A stretch of DNA of 64,000 nucleotides from Nectonema munidae (taxonomy: Eukaryota; Nematomorpha; Nectonematoida; Nectonematidae). The DNA lies in contig JAUIRK010000915.1 in assembly GCA_030549495.1 (NCBI GenBank), positions 62,001 through 126,000 on the forward strand. Reading direction: 5' to 3'. The notes beneath the pieces are model-generated. The model had not been told where the DNA came from. It worked only from the letters and a program-made list of their open reading frames with translations, and did no database searches. Of the stretch, positions 1 to 11,894 are shown one piece after another (positions within the stretch are counted from its first letter, which is position 1; each line of letters opens with the position of its first letter). Made by a program: the position numbers and the translations under genes.

Positions 1-188
1 GCCTCCTAACTACAATCACATTTACTTTTTTTTTATTACAGTAGTGAACACAAGAAAGTCAAACTTGTTAAACACATGTTATCCTTTATGATAATTAATT
101 TATAGGGATTGTTATCTAAATTCATAATCATAAGATAAGCTATTGACAATCACATATGTGTTGCCTTATTTTACATGATAAGACATAG

Positions 189-3100
189 AGGCGCGTCAAA
201 AACTCCAGAATCTGCTATCGATACGCAACAAAATGCCGAAGTATAAGAGTGGCAGTTCAAGAATAGTCAAGCATCCAATTACGCAAGACAGCCAGTGTTC
301 ACAGAGAATCAACACGCACTCAACGAGCAGCAGTGCGCCCGACTTTTCTCAAATCAGCAAAGTAAATGAGCAGTTATTAGATTCCTTTACTGTCGTTTGG
401 GATGATTCTTATGCCAAGTAATGTTTTGCGCATGTCTACTCTCATTATTTATTTTTCATCTCTTTGCAGCAGCGTTGCATCATCAAAACCAAAAATTCAA
501 ATACATTTTTCATATAAAGATTCTTATACACATGTTATAGCTATATTCATCATTTCAATCAATTCGATATACACGATAGATATGGCTCAGCTTCACATAT
601 AAACGGAAATTGAGCGGGTGAATTATGAGTTGCTTGTATTGCTATCCTCTTATGTATGGTAGTCCACTGACCTACGTCATAGTCTTGCATTTATCATTAC
701 AACATTTACTCAATAGAAATGCACCAAAGTTAGAGTTTAAAAATAATTTGCATTTCATCTAATGCTGCCTTGCACCATCCATTTTCCTCTCTCGAACTAA
801 GCTTATTTTGTGATTCATAGTAAGTTGCCTTTCTAAATGAAAATACATTGTATATATAAATAGTTAAAATTAACTTTTCGCATTTCTGTAATGGATGCTT
901 GATTATTTTCATCTTTTTTCTTATACGCTTGGATTAAAAAATAAAAGTTCCGAAATTTTTTTAATTTTTTTTTATAAATATGCATATAATTTGATTTCGC
1001 TCTGAGAATAAATGGCTTTTGCATTTGTTGGTAAAAGCATTTTGAAAATGGAAAAGTGTGGGTCTAAAATGAGAAAATTTATTAATTTTTTTTTAATAGA
1101 ATTGCTGCTATTTTTAAAAGGAAATTTGGGCTTTAGCATTTTTCACTTACTTCTCTTCATGAATAAAGCAAAATTTCAAATTATTTTTATTGAATTTTAT
1201 ACTTTCGTTTTGAACCATATGTTGAAGATAATGATGATGATGATGTCCATATAATTTTTATCGAAGTAAAATAAGATTTTGAGGTATTCAATGTAATAAA
1301 TTTACGCTTAAAATTCAGAGTATAAAAACTTAAGGGTATCTTCTTTTACCTCATTTTCTTTTTCAGTCAACAAGAAAAAGAAAGTCTAAAGAATCACCTT
1401 TATTCAAAAGATATGTCTGAAAAGTCTAAAAAAATAAAGTGCGACGAAAATAGTGTATCCAAGCATCAAATAACTTGTGAATCCAAGTCTCCTGCACTTT
1501 TGGAAAATCTCGTAGTGCCCTCTATAGGTCATTTTTCTCGATGTTAAGAAGTAGAAAGTTGGCTCACTTTTTGCATTTTAGCTTTTCCATTCCAACAAAG
1601 AAAGCAATTCGAGGCTCCTTTTTATGACACATCGCGGGAAGGTATCAACTCGGTCAAAAAATTTATGCCATCAGCAAATCCTTTTCCAAGCGCCTTAACT
1701 GAAGGAATGAACGAAAGTGGGAATACGAAGAATAACCTGGCTACGAGTCAAAGTTTGTGTCGTGAAAATGTCGTAAACGTGCGAAGATTTGTCTTGACTG
1801 GGCTTTCTGTCTCAGTATGAAAAATCTTTATTTATCTATGCAGTGAGCTTTTGCTTGAGTTTTTCTTTATCAATCCTTGTTTTATCACGATTTCTCTTCT
1901 TTCCTATCGCTTAACAAAACCAAATGAGTATGCAGCATTTGAATATTCACGTTTGGTTTATATAAAAAATGAATAATGATGATTACACAACTCTTCTTCG
2001 TGTGTCCATTATTTTTGCATCTCACTGTTCAGAGATGTTCATCTCCCATTTAAGTTGTCCACTGGCAGTTAAAGTAAAACATTTCAATTCACCATAAATT
2101 GATTATTTTAAAATTTTAAAAGCATTATAATAATAAAAATAAGAAACGTGAAATTATTTGCAAATCAAATTCTTACATACTTTTATAATCAATTCAAAAA
2201 TACTTATGTATGTTGTCATTAATTTTTGTGTTAATTTTTTTCATTCTGCATTTTAAATTACAGTCGATGTTAGAAGCTACTTTTTCATCTTCATTTTTGC
2301 ACCCAACTTGTTTGAGTATATAGGCACGCGCGTAGTCAGCTATGGTGGGCCTGACAATCTAAATATGCTTAAAATTTAGAAATGAATAAATTAATAAATA
2401 AGCAAATTATCTTTTGACAGTATGCAAATAATAGGCGTGTGAAGTGATGATGAATTCTTTAATTTTGTTCAATTCGGCCTTCTACCTGTAATAAGAAAGC
2501 AATTTATGATGATGAAAATAAGAAATAGAAACAAATAGATATACGACATCAAATGCACAAAGAGTAGAGCTTTTATAAGCAACATTTGTTACTTTCATTT
2601 CAGACAAACCATCTTTAGGTAAAGCACATATATAGTAGTGGACAATGGCGTATTCAGGTGAGAGGGCATTAGGACATAGCTTCCATTCTTAAAATGAAGG
2701 TATTTTCTGAATACGCCACTGGTTGTACTCCATTGGGATACTCCAAATGAAATTTGTGGTCATCGTACTGTTTTTAGGTATTAGTATAGAAATTGAATAT
2801 ACGTTTTTCGAGGTAAGGCTGTATATTAAATATAATGAAAATATTTTCAGAGAAGTGTTTCTAGTTTATAACATTGAGATGAATTTTTTCTATACTTTTG
2901 CTAATTTAGGGAAGGCTGAATAACGTGCGTTTTAATACTCAGAGAAAGGGTGGTTAAAACTTCTAGAATTTTAAGGCCCCTAGGTTGGGAAACCGTGACT
3001 TTGCCCTATGATATAGGCAATCTTATTACTGCTTCACTACCTTATGTGATGCTCTATGATTAAAATATTCTATTCTCATAACTTCCCATTTATAGGATAA

Positions 3101-6100
3101 AACGAAGTACTCTGCAATCATTGAAGATTTAGGTGGTGAAATTTCTGATTCTATAGGATTTGATAAAGAAGCTACCCACATAATCTGTAGGATTCCATTA
3201 AAAACGGAGAAGATTTTGGCTGCAATTTCTAGTGGACTATGGATTCTTCATAAATCTTATTTAGAAGCGTGTTTGCAGCAGAATAGATTTCTAGAGGTAT
3301 CATTCATCTCTTTTATATAGACGTCCTATTTTTCAAAAGGAGTTAGTTTTTGCGATGATTACAGTTTTTCACTTGCCCTTGGTTTTATTGAGGAATTCTT
3401 CTCTTTTATACCATATGGTTAACTATTTTTCATGGTATAATATTTCTACCCATATATGCAGACCGGATCAAATAATTTTTGGTTGTGGCTCTTAACTCAC
3501 ATATATAGCAAATATATGCCAGTGTGATATATTGAGACATAAACTGATAACTTTAAGAAATATATAAGCTAAAAATAATTATATTTATTAATTAATATAA
3601 CTTTTTGTCATCAAAGTTAAACTAAATTATAAATTAAAAGTGGACAATTCATTCATTACATACCATTATAAGCAATTATATTTTTGCAATTTTCTGAAAG
3701 AAAAAAAAATTTAATAACAAATTGATATTAAAACTTATAAATAGAAAATATATGCATGGGAGTCAAATGGTCTTTTCCGAAATTTTACGAATATTAAAAA
3801 AATTATGGCGATAGGGATTTTAATGACAATAACTTCAAATTTGACATCCCACTGACTTTTTTTTATCCCGCTTGGAATGACTATTCGAAAAAAGGGTCTG
3901 AATATAAGTACTTAAAACATCCACACTCCAATAAAATGGAATCTTTGTCTCGCTCAGGGATCACCCCTGCTTACATGTATAGAAATACCGCTTTTTCAAA
4001 ATGCTTCCGAGAATAAGAAAATGCTTTAGTTTTTGAAAGGAAATTTTTATTCGCAATATTTCACTCTCATAAAACCTTAACCAGACAAATGAATTTTATT
4101 TATGAAATATTTTGTATAAAATGTAAAAAAATATTAAAGTGCATGCTTGTATAAGTACAGTCAGCCCTGTATTAACATCAAAAGTGGTATCTTAATTAAG
4201 GATCTTCACTTAAGCGATCCATTAAGGTCCATTATCTCCAGAGCGTGCTTTGAGCTTCCAAACTGCCATCTACCCCTGCCCCAAACGGGAAAAGCTTATT
4301 CCTCAAATTGAGATGATCTTTCGTTAGCATTGAGGGTTCTTTTAACATTATCAGTTACTCTCGCCCACTTTAAAACATTCTTTTAGCGGGTTGAAGATGA
4401 TAAAAAAATATTTTGCGCAATTCTTTATCAAATGAAAAATTCAATTCTTTATCACTTATCGCAATTGAAGGAAACAATGTAAAAATGCCCTTTTTTTGAA
4501 AGAGGCCTTCAAGTTCAGCACCTGCAATGGCAGCGGTAAGGAGTTTGAAGGCGTTGAACACGTCATTGGTTTTATCAATAATAACTGTCTCTCTTTTGTA
4601 TGAATTAGGAAGAAAATCATGAATGGAATGTTATGACATGGTCTAAGCACAATGTAGAAAATCTTTCAAATTCATCCAGCCAATTAGCTAAAGCTGCCAG
4701 AGAATGGCGTCTCTTAATCTCTCTTAACGTATTCCTCTTTTTTTTTATCACAATAAGTAAACCTAACCCAAATGATGCATTCACATAACACTAACACCCA
4801 TGTAAAGTAGAGAGTTTATTAGAAAAATAGCGCCAAAATTTTACCGTTTGAGGAGCAAAATTTTTAGAATAATGGTCTGCTTTTTCAATGAAATTTTTTA
4901 TACATAAAACAGACGATTTTCATTTTATGATACACTGCTTTCATAATGATCCTCAAAGTGTTAACGCAAACTTAAATTCTCTTCAAGACACTGCCTTAAG
5001 TGCCAGCATGCGCATGGAACCAGCAGTACAATACGATTATACGTCCTTACTGCTGCGAGAGTGCTACAAAAATTTCCACACACCAATAATAGTGTTTTCA
5101 CTTCCCTGATAGAATTTGCTTTTGATGTCAAAGCGAAGTTTACGGGCAAACAATATAAAGACTTATTCAACATTGAAATTCCTGAACAGTGACAATACAT
5201 CTGTCAAATAGAATATTCACTCATAATCTTCAGGATTTTGATTTAGATTTAGTTTTTTCTACGATTAAAATACCTAATATAATGATTTTCAATGATCAAT
5301 ACTTGTTTGATTTAGAGATAAGTTTCTGTTTTAGCCATGAGATATGATAACCATTCTAACATCCAAAAAATTTCTAAATAATATTTTAAAAACCTTAGAA
5401 TCTATTTCACTTTTCCTAGTTTGATTAATAATTTGAAATTCGCGACTTTTTATGCAATTTAATCTTGATATCCCCCGTCCTTTAGGTTCTATTAAAAGTT
5501 ATACTTAGTTAGATTTTGTCCATAAATCTTTATGTTCTAGATGCGTTTGTATGTGTGTGCAGTGGAGATGTATCGTGTGTGAGAATTAATTCCTTTAGCG
5601 GATGCGGATATCATCGTTGCTATTATAAGGCAACGCTATTTTTATGCTTCTTAAAAATTTAGAGAGAAGACGTCAATGTATATGTGTTATCATAAAGAAA
5701 TACTTGGCATAAATATTTTGATAGCACATTTTATCATTATAGTCATGAGGACATCTGATGACGAAATGAATTCTACATGTTTATTGGTTGGTCGTGTAAC
5801 TATTGCTTATATTTTGGATAAAGAAAGTTAGGTGGCGTAAATTTGCATAACGAGATTTTATTCACGACGAGACATGATGTAGGATACGATGATTTCGGTA
5901 GTTAGCAAATGTAGATATTTTATTAGCAATATTTCAATTTCATTATTTAAATTATTATTGAAATAATTTCATATATTTCATTTTCAAATTCTTGTATATT
6001 GATCGCCAAATTAGAAAAGAAAAGCTTTTCACAACTGGAAAGTAGGTATGATCTACAAGTATTCTTCAACGTTTTCCTCAATCAAGAGGATCTTGGAAGC

Positions 6101-6388
6101 AGGAGATGCAAATGTGATGAGAATAAGTTCTCTCTCTCAATACTCGTCCTTGACTCACGTTTTTGTTGATTCCAATATTTCTCCTTCAGATCCTCTATAC
6201 TCTGCTATAGTAAGATCATTTTCCCCTCCTAACACATGATTTCTTTCTTTTGATTTCAGATTAGCAAAGACTTGGTTAAAGAATACAGCGAAAAAATTCT
6301 ACGAATTGAATATATAAATGCATACTTATGTGATCCAACACATACCAGCACCAAGGAATATTTACTCAACATTGACAAGCTTTGTTAA
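189..6388 (+). CDS. TOPBP1: TOPBP1 (DNA topoisomerase II-binding protein 1), 3' exons
   Basis: Scaffold protein of the replication checkpoint (ATR activation) and replication initiation, nuclear. Exons read by translation and splice sites: about 189-417, 1367-1527, 1582-1814, 3096-3296, 4609-4728, 6046-6209 and 6260-6388 (TAA). All introns read start with GT and end with AG. The phases join cleanly from 417 to 4728 and again from 6209 to 6260. Recognisable stretches are VVWDDSYA, the conserved PSIAFPF linker, a BRCT fold (YSAIIEDLGGEISD, then THIICRIPLKTEKILAA and LWILHKSYLEACL), the EENHEW/LAKAAREWR linker, then a last BRCT (IKRILEAGDANV, LTHVFVDSN, ILRIEYINAYL). Order and spacing follow vertebrate TOPBP1 up to its C-terminus. 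Residues with the expected F-x-G-W motif between 4728 and 6046 were not found, so one short exon is missing from this model, and the phase into 6046 is unconfirmed. The gene continues upstream of the window; a further exon near 42-105 is possible but unsupported. Confidence 0.88.
2941..3002 (-). repeat. Degenerate hAT terminus in TOPBP1 intron
   Basis: Read on the minus strand, the stretch from 2998 back resembles the hAT/Charlie end consensus CAGTGGTTCCCAACC (CGGTTTCCCAACCTAGG here). No partner end was found, so it is only an old fragment within the 1815-3095 intron. Confidence 0.35.
4158..5200. mobile_element. Possible pogo/Tigger-like remnant in TOPBP1 intron
   Basis: TA followed by CAGTCAGCCCTGTATTAACA at 4156 resembles pogo/Tigger termini. 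On the minus strand, 4961-5200 has a stretch (KSLYCLPVNFALTSKANS) that loosely recalls the KSLPVxYxANxKA block of pogo transposases, and the local base composition is richer in G+C than the intron around it. The matching terminal repeat was not found. The span also crosses the TOPBP1 exon at 4609-4728, so if real it is two pieces or a chance resemblance. Confidence 0.25.
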
Positions 6389-6871
6389 AAAAATTTTTAA
6401 ACTGAAATTTGTTTTTTTATCACAGTAAAGTTGTTTTACTCTATCCTCATAATTTTATATAACGGCACATGTAAAGGATCAGAAGATGTTGATTTATTTT
6501 TAAATTTCTTACGATTTGGGAATCTACATCCTGTTTTACAAGACAAAGAACAAACTATGTACTTCTCTATATGATAAAAGAAAGGCAACCAAGCCAGACA
6601 ATGATAGTATTACTAAGTCTGTAATTAAATCTTTCTTTTTTTAATTTGAGAAAAAATAATTATAATTTTATGTGTTTACATTCGGATAAGAAATTTTTCA
6701 GGCATTAATTATCAAAATATTTTCATTCTAAGAACGATTCTAACTTTTGCTCTATCTAAACCAGTGATTCCTAAATGCTTTTCGTTTTTATGGAAGCTTA
6801 GCGTAACTGCATTTTAAAATTTGATGTCCTTTATTCTAAACAGAAATAAGATATTTTTGAATTGGAATAAT
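6389..6871. other. AT-rich intergenic stretch downstream of TOPBP1
   Basis: No open frame or repeat was recognised. It begins with the TOPBP1 3' UTR. A hAT-like CAGTGATTCC occurs near 6763 without a partner. Confidence 0.5.
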
Positions 6872-7000
6872 AAAGGTAAAAGTACCGTGGGGTGTTTTCA
6901 TCTAATTTTACTATGAAGAAAGTAGGCTTGATGCGGGATCGAACCCAAGGCCTTGAGTCATCGAAACACAGTATCTAACCAACCTTACTCACGCGCGGTT
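6872..7000 (-). repeat. tRNA-related SINE, family A, copy 1
   Basis: Shares its whole length with copies at 20422, 47952 and 60539: a GGTAAAGGTACCGTGGGG head, then TAGGCTTGATGCGGGATCG and a tail of ATCTAACCAACCTTACTCACG. On the minus strand GGGTTCGATCCC is a good RNA polymerase III B box, and GGTTGGTTAGATACTG lies where an A box belongs. That makes it a tRNA-derived SINE read on minus. This copy lacks the middle block present in 20422-20567. Confidence 0.7.
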
Positions 7001-7339
7001 TATTATTAGAATAATAAACCCTTTCACCAGCAATGTCATTATAAAATATGATGAATTAAGAAGGCAAAATTGATATAAACTTTCATTGTGTAAAATATAA
7101 AAGTATGTTATTGATGATACTGCCCTAGATAAGAAAAACTATACTTGCAATAGTTTAAATCTGTTTTATTACCTTTTATGCCTTAATTTTTTACATTTTA
7201 TGTAGTACAATGGGAAATCGAGAGGGGCAGAAGAGATTGGAAGAGTGATTACTCCTTCCTTCTCTAACTACTCCACTATTGTTACTCATCTCTTCAAACC
7301 AGTTTTAAAATTTTACACTCTATAATACAACAGCACATA
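7001..7339. other. Intergenic stretch without recognisable features
   Basis: Nothing beyond AT-rich sequence was seen; it may include the unrecognisable 5' part of the hAT remnant that follows. Confidence 0.4.
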
Positions 7340-7749
7340 ATCCTATGAAGAAGAAAATTTTCCAATCTGCGGTCTACTTAAAAATAATCATGCGCAGCTA
7401 TTAGTGTATGTAGGATATATAAAGAAAGAAAGCTTTATCAACGAAATTCATTTCTCTAAACCCCAAACAACAGCGAAAATCTTTGATATTTTCGAAAAAA
7501 TAGATGTATATTTCAAAGAGATTCAAGTAGTGTAAGCTGGAAAAATGACTCTGGTATCTGTATGGGTGATGCATCTTCATTGTTAGTCTGTAGATCTAGT
7601 TTTCAAGAAATGGTAAAAAAAAAAAGTACACATTAACCCTTATTAGTGCTGGGCTAAATTTGTCCGCTCAAGTATTTTTCTCAGATATTAATGAGTTTTT
7701 ATAAATATTTTTAATGTTACATATATATTTCAACTATGCTGAATTCAGT

Positions 7750-8640
7750 GGTGATACCCATTTTTTATCAAACCTTTCAAAAAATTGATTTAAATTTAAC
7801 AGCTCATATCAAAAAGAAACTTTTTATCTAAATAATTATATAAAGTTTTTTACACATATATATCCATTTCAGTCGTGAAATTCATTTTTTATGAAAATCA
7901 ATCAAACCTGTCAAAAAATTGATTTAAATTTAACAGCTCATATCAAAAAGAAACTTTTTATCTAAATAATTATATAAAGTTTTTTACACATATATGCCCT
8001 TTTTCAAGCATGCTGAATTCAGTGGTGATATTCATTTTTTATGAAAATCAGTCAAAAAATTGATTTATATATGAGAGCCCATCTCAAAAAGAAACTTTTT
8101 ATCTAAATAATTATATAAAGTTTTTTACACATATATTATATATCCATTTTAAAGCATGATGATTTCAGCGGTGATATTCATTTTTTTATGAAAATAATCA
8201 AACCTGTCAAAAAATTGATTTATCTCAAAAAGAAACTTTTTATCTAAGTAATTATATAATGTTTTTTACACATCTATACCCATTTTGAAGTATGCTGAAT
8301 TCAGTGGTTATATTTATTTTTTGTGAAAATCAATCAAACCTGTCAAAAAATTAATTTATCTCAAAAAGAAACATTTTATCCAAATAATTATATTAAGTTT
8401 TTTACACACATATACCCATTTTCAAGTACGCTCTGTTTACTGGTGACATTCGTTGTTTTATGAAAATCAGTCAAACCTGACAAAAAAATGTAAATATGAC
8501 ATCCCATGTCAAAATTAAAATTTTATTCTTATAAAAAAATTTTATACCTATATAACCATTTTCAAGTAAGTAGAATTTAATGATGATGTTCATTTTTATG
8601 AAATCAATAAAACCTGTAAATCTATGTCAAATATATAAAC
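7750..8640 (+). repeat. Left minisatellite array of element 1
   Basis: About seven tandem units. The anchor phrase TTCATTTTTTATGAAAATCA (with variants) recurs near 7751, 7876, 8023, 8170, 8306, 8441 and 8581, followed each time by AAACCTGTCAAAAAATTGAT and AAGTTTTTTACACATATA. The same unit occurs in element 2 near 11630, 11765 and 16285. Confidence 0.8.
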
Positions 8641-9429
8641 TTCAAAAATTATTTTCTTAATTTATTTAATAAACCAACTTTAGTTGTTTAATTCATTCAA
8701 AATATTTCATTTATCAGTAAATTAAGTGTCTGGATAGGACCTCCATCTTTTTGGCTACAAATTCTTTATCGACTCCTAGACTCTACGACATATCTTCTAT
8801 ACTTTAGATTATGTAATTGTGTTTGAAAAAACTTTTAAGGGTTTATTTTGAACTTATTTTTTCCTCTCTCAAAGCATTCTGATTAAAGAATCTTCTTGAT
8901 GATCTTACGCTTTTTTATCAGTATCGTGTATTTCATTATCAGATGATATGAAGAGTTGTTCAGCCTGAATATTTGTCAACCAATCCCAGTTCAACTGTTT
9001 TTCTGATGAATCATTCGTGATGTTCATTGTTCAATTAGAAAAGTTGTACCACCTTCTTCATCAAAAAGACTCTCTCTTTTATGCAAAAGGAAAAAGATGG
9101 ACAAATTCAATTTAAATTAAAAAATATCTTGATAGTGACTAAATTCTCACATATTGGCATCTGTGCCATCTTTGATAAATCTGGCCTATTGTAAAGTTTG
9201 TAAAAGAGGAAATTCTTTTTCACGGTCAAAATCTTTTTTGAAGCATCCAATATTAGATCAATACACCACTTTCTAGTTCATTAGAACATGGTAGATTATC
9301 ATTTAGTCAAGATACATATTTTTTTAATTATTATTTCTTTTAACCACACGTTCTCTTTTGAATTAGTTTTCAGATTGCTTCCTTCTCTCATGACAGCGTT
9401 AGTAAAGCATCTAAATGCGAAAATCGAGT

Positions 9430-10260
9430 ACAGAACATAATGATCTATTTGGTATAAAAACAGATATTTAAAGTAAAATTTGAGTCAATATTTTTGGAAA
9501 CAAATTTTAGAACTAAACGCAAATTTGATTGATACTTATAGGTATTTTCAAACCATAGATGCAAAAATTGAGTCCATAAATAAAACTAGCATGGCTGATT
9601 TGGTATAAAAATTTCATATAAAATTTGAGATATATTTGAAAACAGTTTTCAAACTTAAACCACATATTTTATTAACGCTTGCAGATATTTTCAAAAAGCA
9701 AAAACTCCAAAAATGTAACTAGCATGGTTGATTTGGTATAAAACATATATTTAATCTAAAATTAGAATGAATATTTGTGGAGATAGTTTTCCGACGTAAA
9801 CCGCGAATTTGATTGACACTGAAGGATATTTTAAAACCTCTAAATGCAAAAATTGATTTCAGAAGTAAAACTAGCATGCTTGATTTGCATGTAAGATTAG
9901 AGAGAATATTTTTGGAGAAGTAAACCATAAATTTGATTGACAGTGGCAGATATTATGAGCCCTCTAAATGTGTTCAGAAATGAAACCAACATGATCGATT
10001 TGGTATAAAAACATATATTTCATGTAAAATTTGAATGAATGTTTTTGGAGACAATTTTTAGAAGTAAATCGCCAATTTGATTAATACTTATAGGCATTTT
10101 AAAATCCTAAATGTAAAAAATGAAACAAGCATGGTCACACATATATTTTGTGTAAAATTTGAAGGAATGTTTTTGGACACAATTTTTAGAAGTAAACCGC
10201 AAATTTGATTAATTAGGTATTTTCAAAAGTCCAGAAATGAAACCAGCATTTTATTAGATA
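9430..10260 (+). repeat. Right minisatellite array of element 1
   Basis: About seven degenerate units with anchors ACTAGCATGGCTGATTTGGT and TTTTTAGAAGTAAACCGCAA near 9436, 9580, 9720, 9870, 9985, 10125 and 10245. The same family fills 18360-19460 and, inverted, 54900-55970. Confidence 0.8.
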
Positions 10261-10880
10261 TATTTCTGATCAATCAAAATTTTGATTGTTAAAAGTAGCC
10301 ATTATTATTGAAAAAAATAAATATATGAAGTGTTATGCGTCCAAAACTATTAATAATTATAAATTTTTAAGGTAGTATATAATATAGACTCTTAGTTATA
10401 ATGTTAACTACAGATCATCTCAAAATTTTGATTGACAGTTTTGTAGATGAAAGTTCATTCAACTACCATCAAAATAGGATAAAAATGTTGAGCTAAAAAG
10501 TCACGAAATTTGAAAGGATAGGATTCGGCCAATTTTGTACAATAAAATTTTTAGTGAAGGAGGAGGGCGTTTTACGCCCCCTCTCAGCACTAATAGGGTT
10601 AGCTGTAGGCCTTCATTTAAGGCTGCACTGTTTTATACCTGCTTAAAAATGTCTGCCTAATGATAATAAAATGTGGTTAACGCAAGTAACTTTATCAAGT
10701 GCGATTAATAATCGCTTATTCGCAAAAACCACACCTACAAATGGACCCTCCGAAGTCAGGCAGTTATCAAAAGGAGGAATTTTGCATAGGTTTTTTGAGT
10801 TGAGTAGCAAAGTGAAAGTATTTTTATTCCAACAAAATAAAATGGAACTTTGTAAATTTTTAGAAAGAAAAAAATTTTGA

Positions 10881-11182
10881 CAAAAAGCGCATATTTGAGA
10901 GATTTTTTTTACAATGTAAAATACCTTCGACTTTCACTTCAAGGGGAAATACTTGTATTTTTGATTTTAAAGGAAACACGCCTTTCAAATGAAAGTCGAT
11001 TTATGGCTAGAAAAAGAATTTTTAAAAATATATATGTTTTCTACATTGAATAAAATCAAACTAATGTTTTGTTCAATGGCGAACTTCAAAGCTTGTTGAT
11101 AGAATATTTGAAAACTTTAAAAAATTAATTTATTATATCTAAAATTATGAACCCTAACCCGCCCCACCCACCCCCCTCCCCA
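10881..11182. other. AT-rich spacer between two piggyBac-like elements
   Basis: No gene was seen. The downstream part of the hAT remnant would lie here but cannot be recognised. It ends in a C-rich stretch at 11158-11180 that borders the dispersed repeat at 11183. Confidence 0.4.
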
Positions 11183-11440
11183 TAATAATTTTGGATTTTT
11201 TTAAACTAGTGTATATGCGTTGTGTAAATTAAAATATTTTCACTGGAAGTATAGTTTTTAAATTTCATCAATTTTGTAAAAAAAAATATAAAGTAGTCTT
11301 ATAAATATACGTATGCGCTGTATACACTCTATTTTTAAGGATTCCTTGAATATTTTGTCTCCCGTGGTATTTCCAGACCAGTAATTTTGAAAATTACAAC
11401 AACAAATCCTCCTGCCCCCCAATAATTTTGAGGATGTGCT
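11183..11440 (+). repeat. Dispersed repeat R, copy 1
   Basis: About 260 bp nearly identical to 39385-39644, including AAACTAGTGTATATGCG, the middle phrase TATAAAGTAGTCTTATAAAT, and the tail ATTTTGAGGATGTG. Each copy begins and ends with a C-rich block followed by AATTTT, so the ends look like short direct repeats. The tail alone recurs at 58570-58622. The family is not identified. Confidence 0.7.
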
Positions 11441-11533
11441 AAATTTTAACGCCAAATAGACTTGAACCAAAAAATGAAAATCTTATATTTTACCCCTATT
11501 AGTGACAGCCTATTTTCATTTCCTCAGTGACGA

Positions 11534-11550
11534 GGGGCTATTTTAGCCCC
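11534..11550. repeat. Subterminal palindrome, left end of element 2
   Basis: GGGGCTATTTTAGCCCC, a perfect inverted repeat about 40 bp inside the terminus. Equivalent palindromes of different sequence but the same layout (G-run, short AT core, C-run) are at 10565-10579 and 54505-54527. Confidence 0.7.
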
Positions 11551-11894
11551 CGCGGGTTTTCTTGAATTATTGCAAATTTTTACAAAATTTTGGTGTGAAC
11601 ATACTAAATGATTGATTGCGAATCTGATCGTGAATTTATTTTTTTTAAAAATCAACCAAACCTGTCAAAAAATTGATTGATATAGTTCAATTAAAAAAAG
11701 AAACTTTTCGTTTAAATGAGTATACAAAGTTTTTTACACATTTTCAAGTGTGCTGAACATGATGGTCACGTTTATTTTTTTTTAAAATCAACCAAATCTG
11801 TCAAAAAATTATTGATATATAACAGCTCAACTAAAAAAAAACTTTTATTTTAAATGTTTATACAAAGTTTTTTTACACATATAGAATTTTGTTT

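Larger units (their letters stand above)
7637..10598 (+). mobile_element. Non-autonomous piggyBac-like element 1 with subterminal minisatellites
   Basis: Left end TTAA then CCCTTATTAGTGCTGGG; right end (reverse) CCCTATTAGTGCTGAG with TTAG outside. Imperfect 15-17 bp inverted termini beginning CCC next to TTAA are the piggyBac signature. The left third (7750-8640) holds about seven units of 125-147 bp; the right third (9430-10260) holds about seven units of a different 120-150 bp repeat. The middle (8640-9430) has no clear transposase. On minus, a 40-codon acidic frame near 8960-9040 could be an N-terminal scrap but is not convincing. GGGCGTTTTACGCCC at 10565-10579 is a perfect palindrome near the right end. 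Confidence 0.75.
7340..10880 (+). pseudogene. ZBED5-like hAT transposase remnant, split by a piggyBac-like insertion
   Basis: Two blocks, 7340-7636 and 10603-10880, are parts of one RNase H-fold hAT transposase. The first, from 7384, reads AQLLVYVGYIKKESFINEIH and continues FSKPQTTAKIFDIFEKIDVY. After a frame change it gives WKNDSGICMGDASS, the second catalytic Asp region (GICTDGA in relatives), and then FQEMVKK. The second block continues with HCFIPA (HCFIHR in relatives), NNRLFAK and VRQLSKGGILHRFFEL (VRWLSKGKVL in relatives). Several stops and frameshifts show it is long dead. The intervening 7637-10598 is foreign: it is bounded by TTAA on the left and TTAG on the right. N- and C-terminal parts were not found. 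Confidence 0.75.

Noticed and set aside
730-1254. Short overlapping frames in the first TOPBP1 intron
   Set aside because: AT-rich, no homology, and lying between well supported splice sites.
7750-8640. CRISPR-like array
   Set aside because: Units are long (125-147 bp), directly adjacent and degenerate, with no unique spacers, in eukaryotic DNA.
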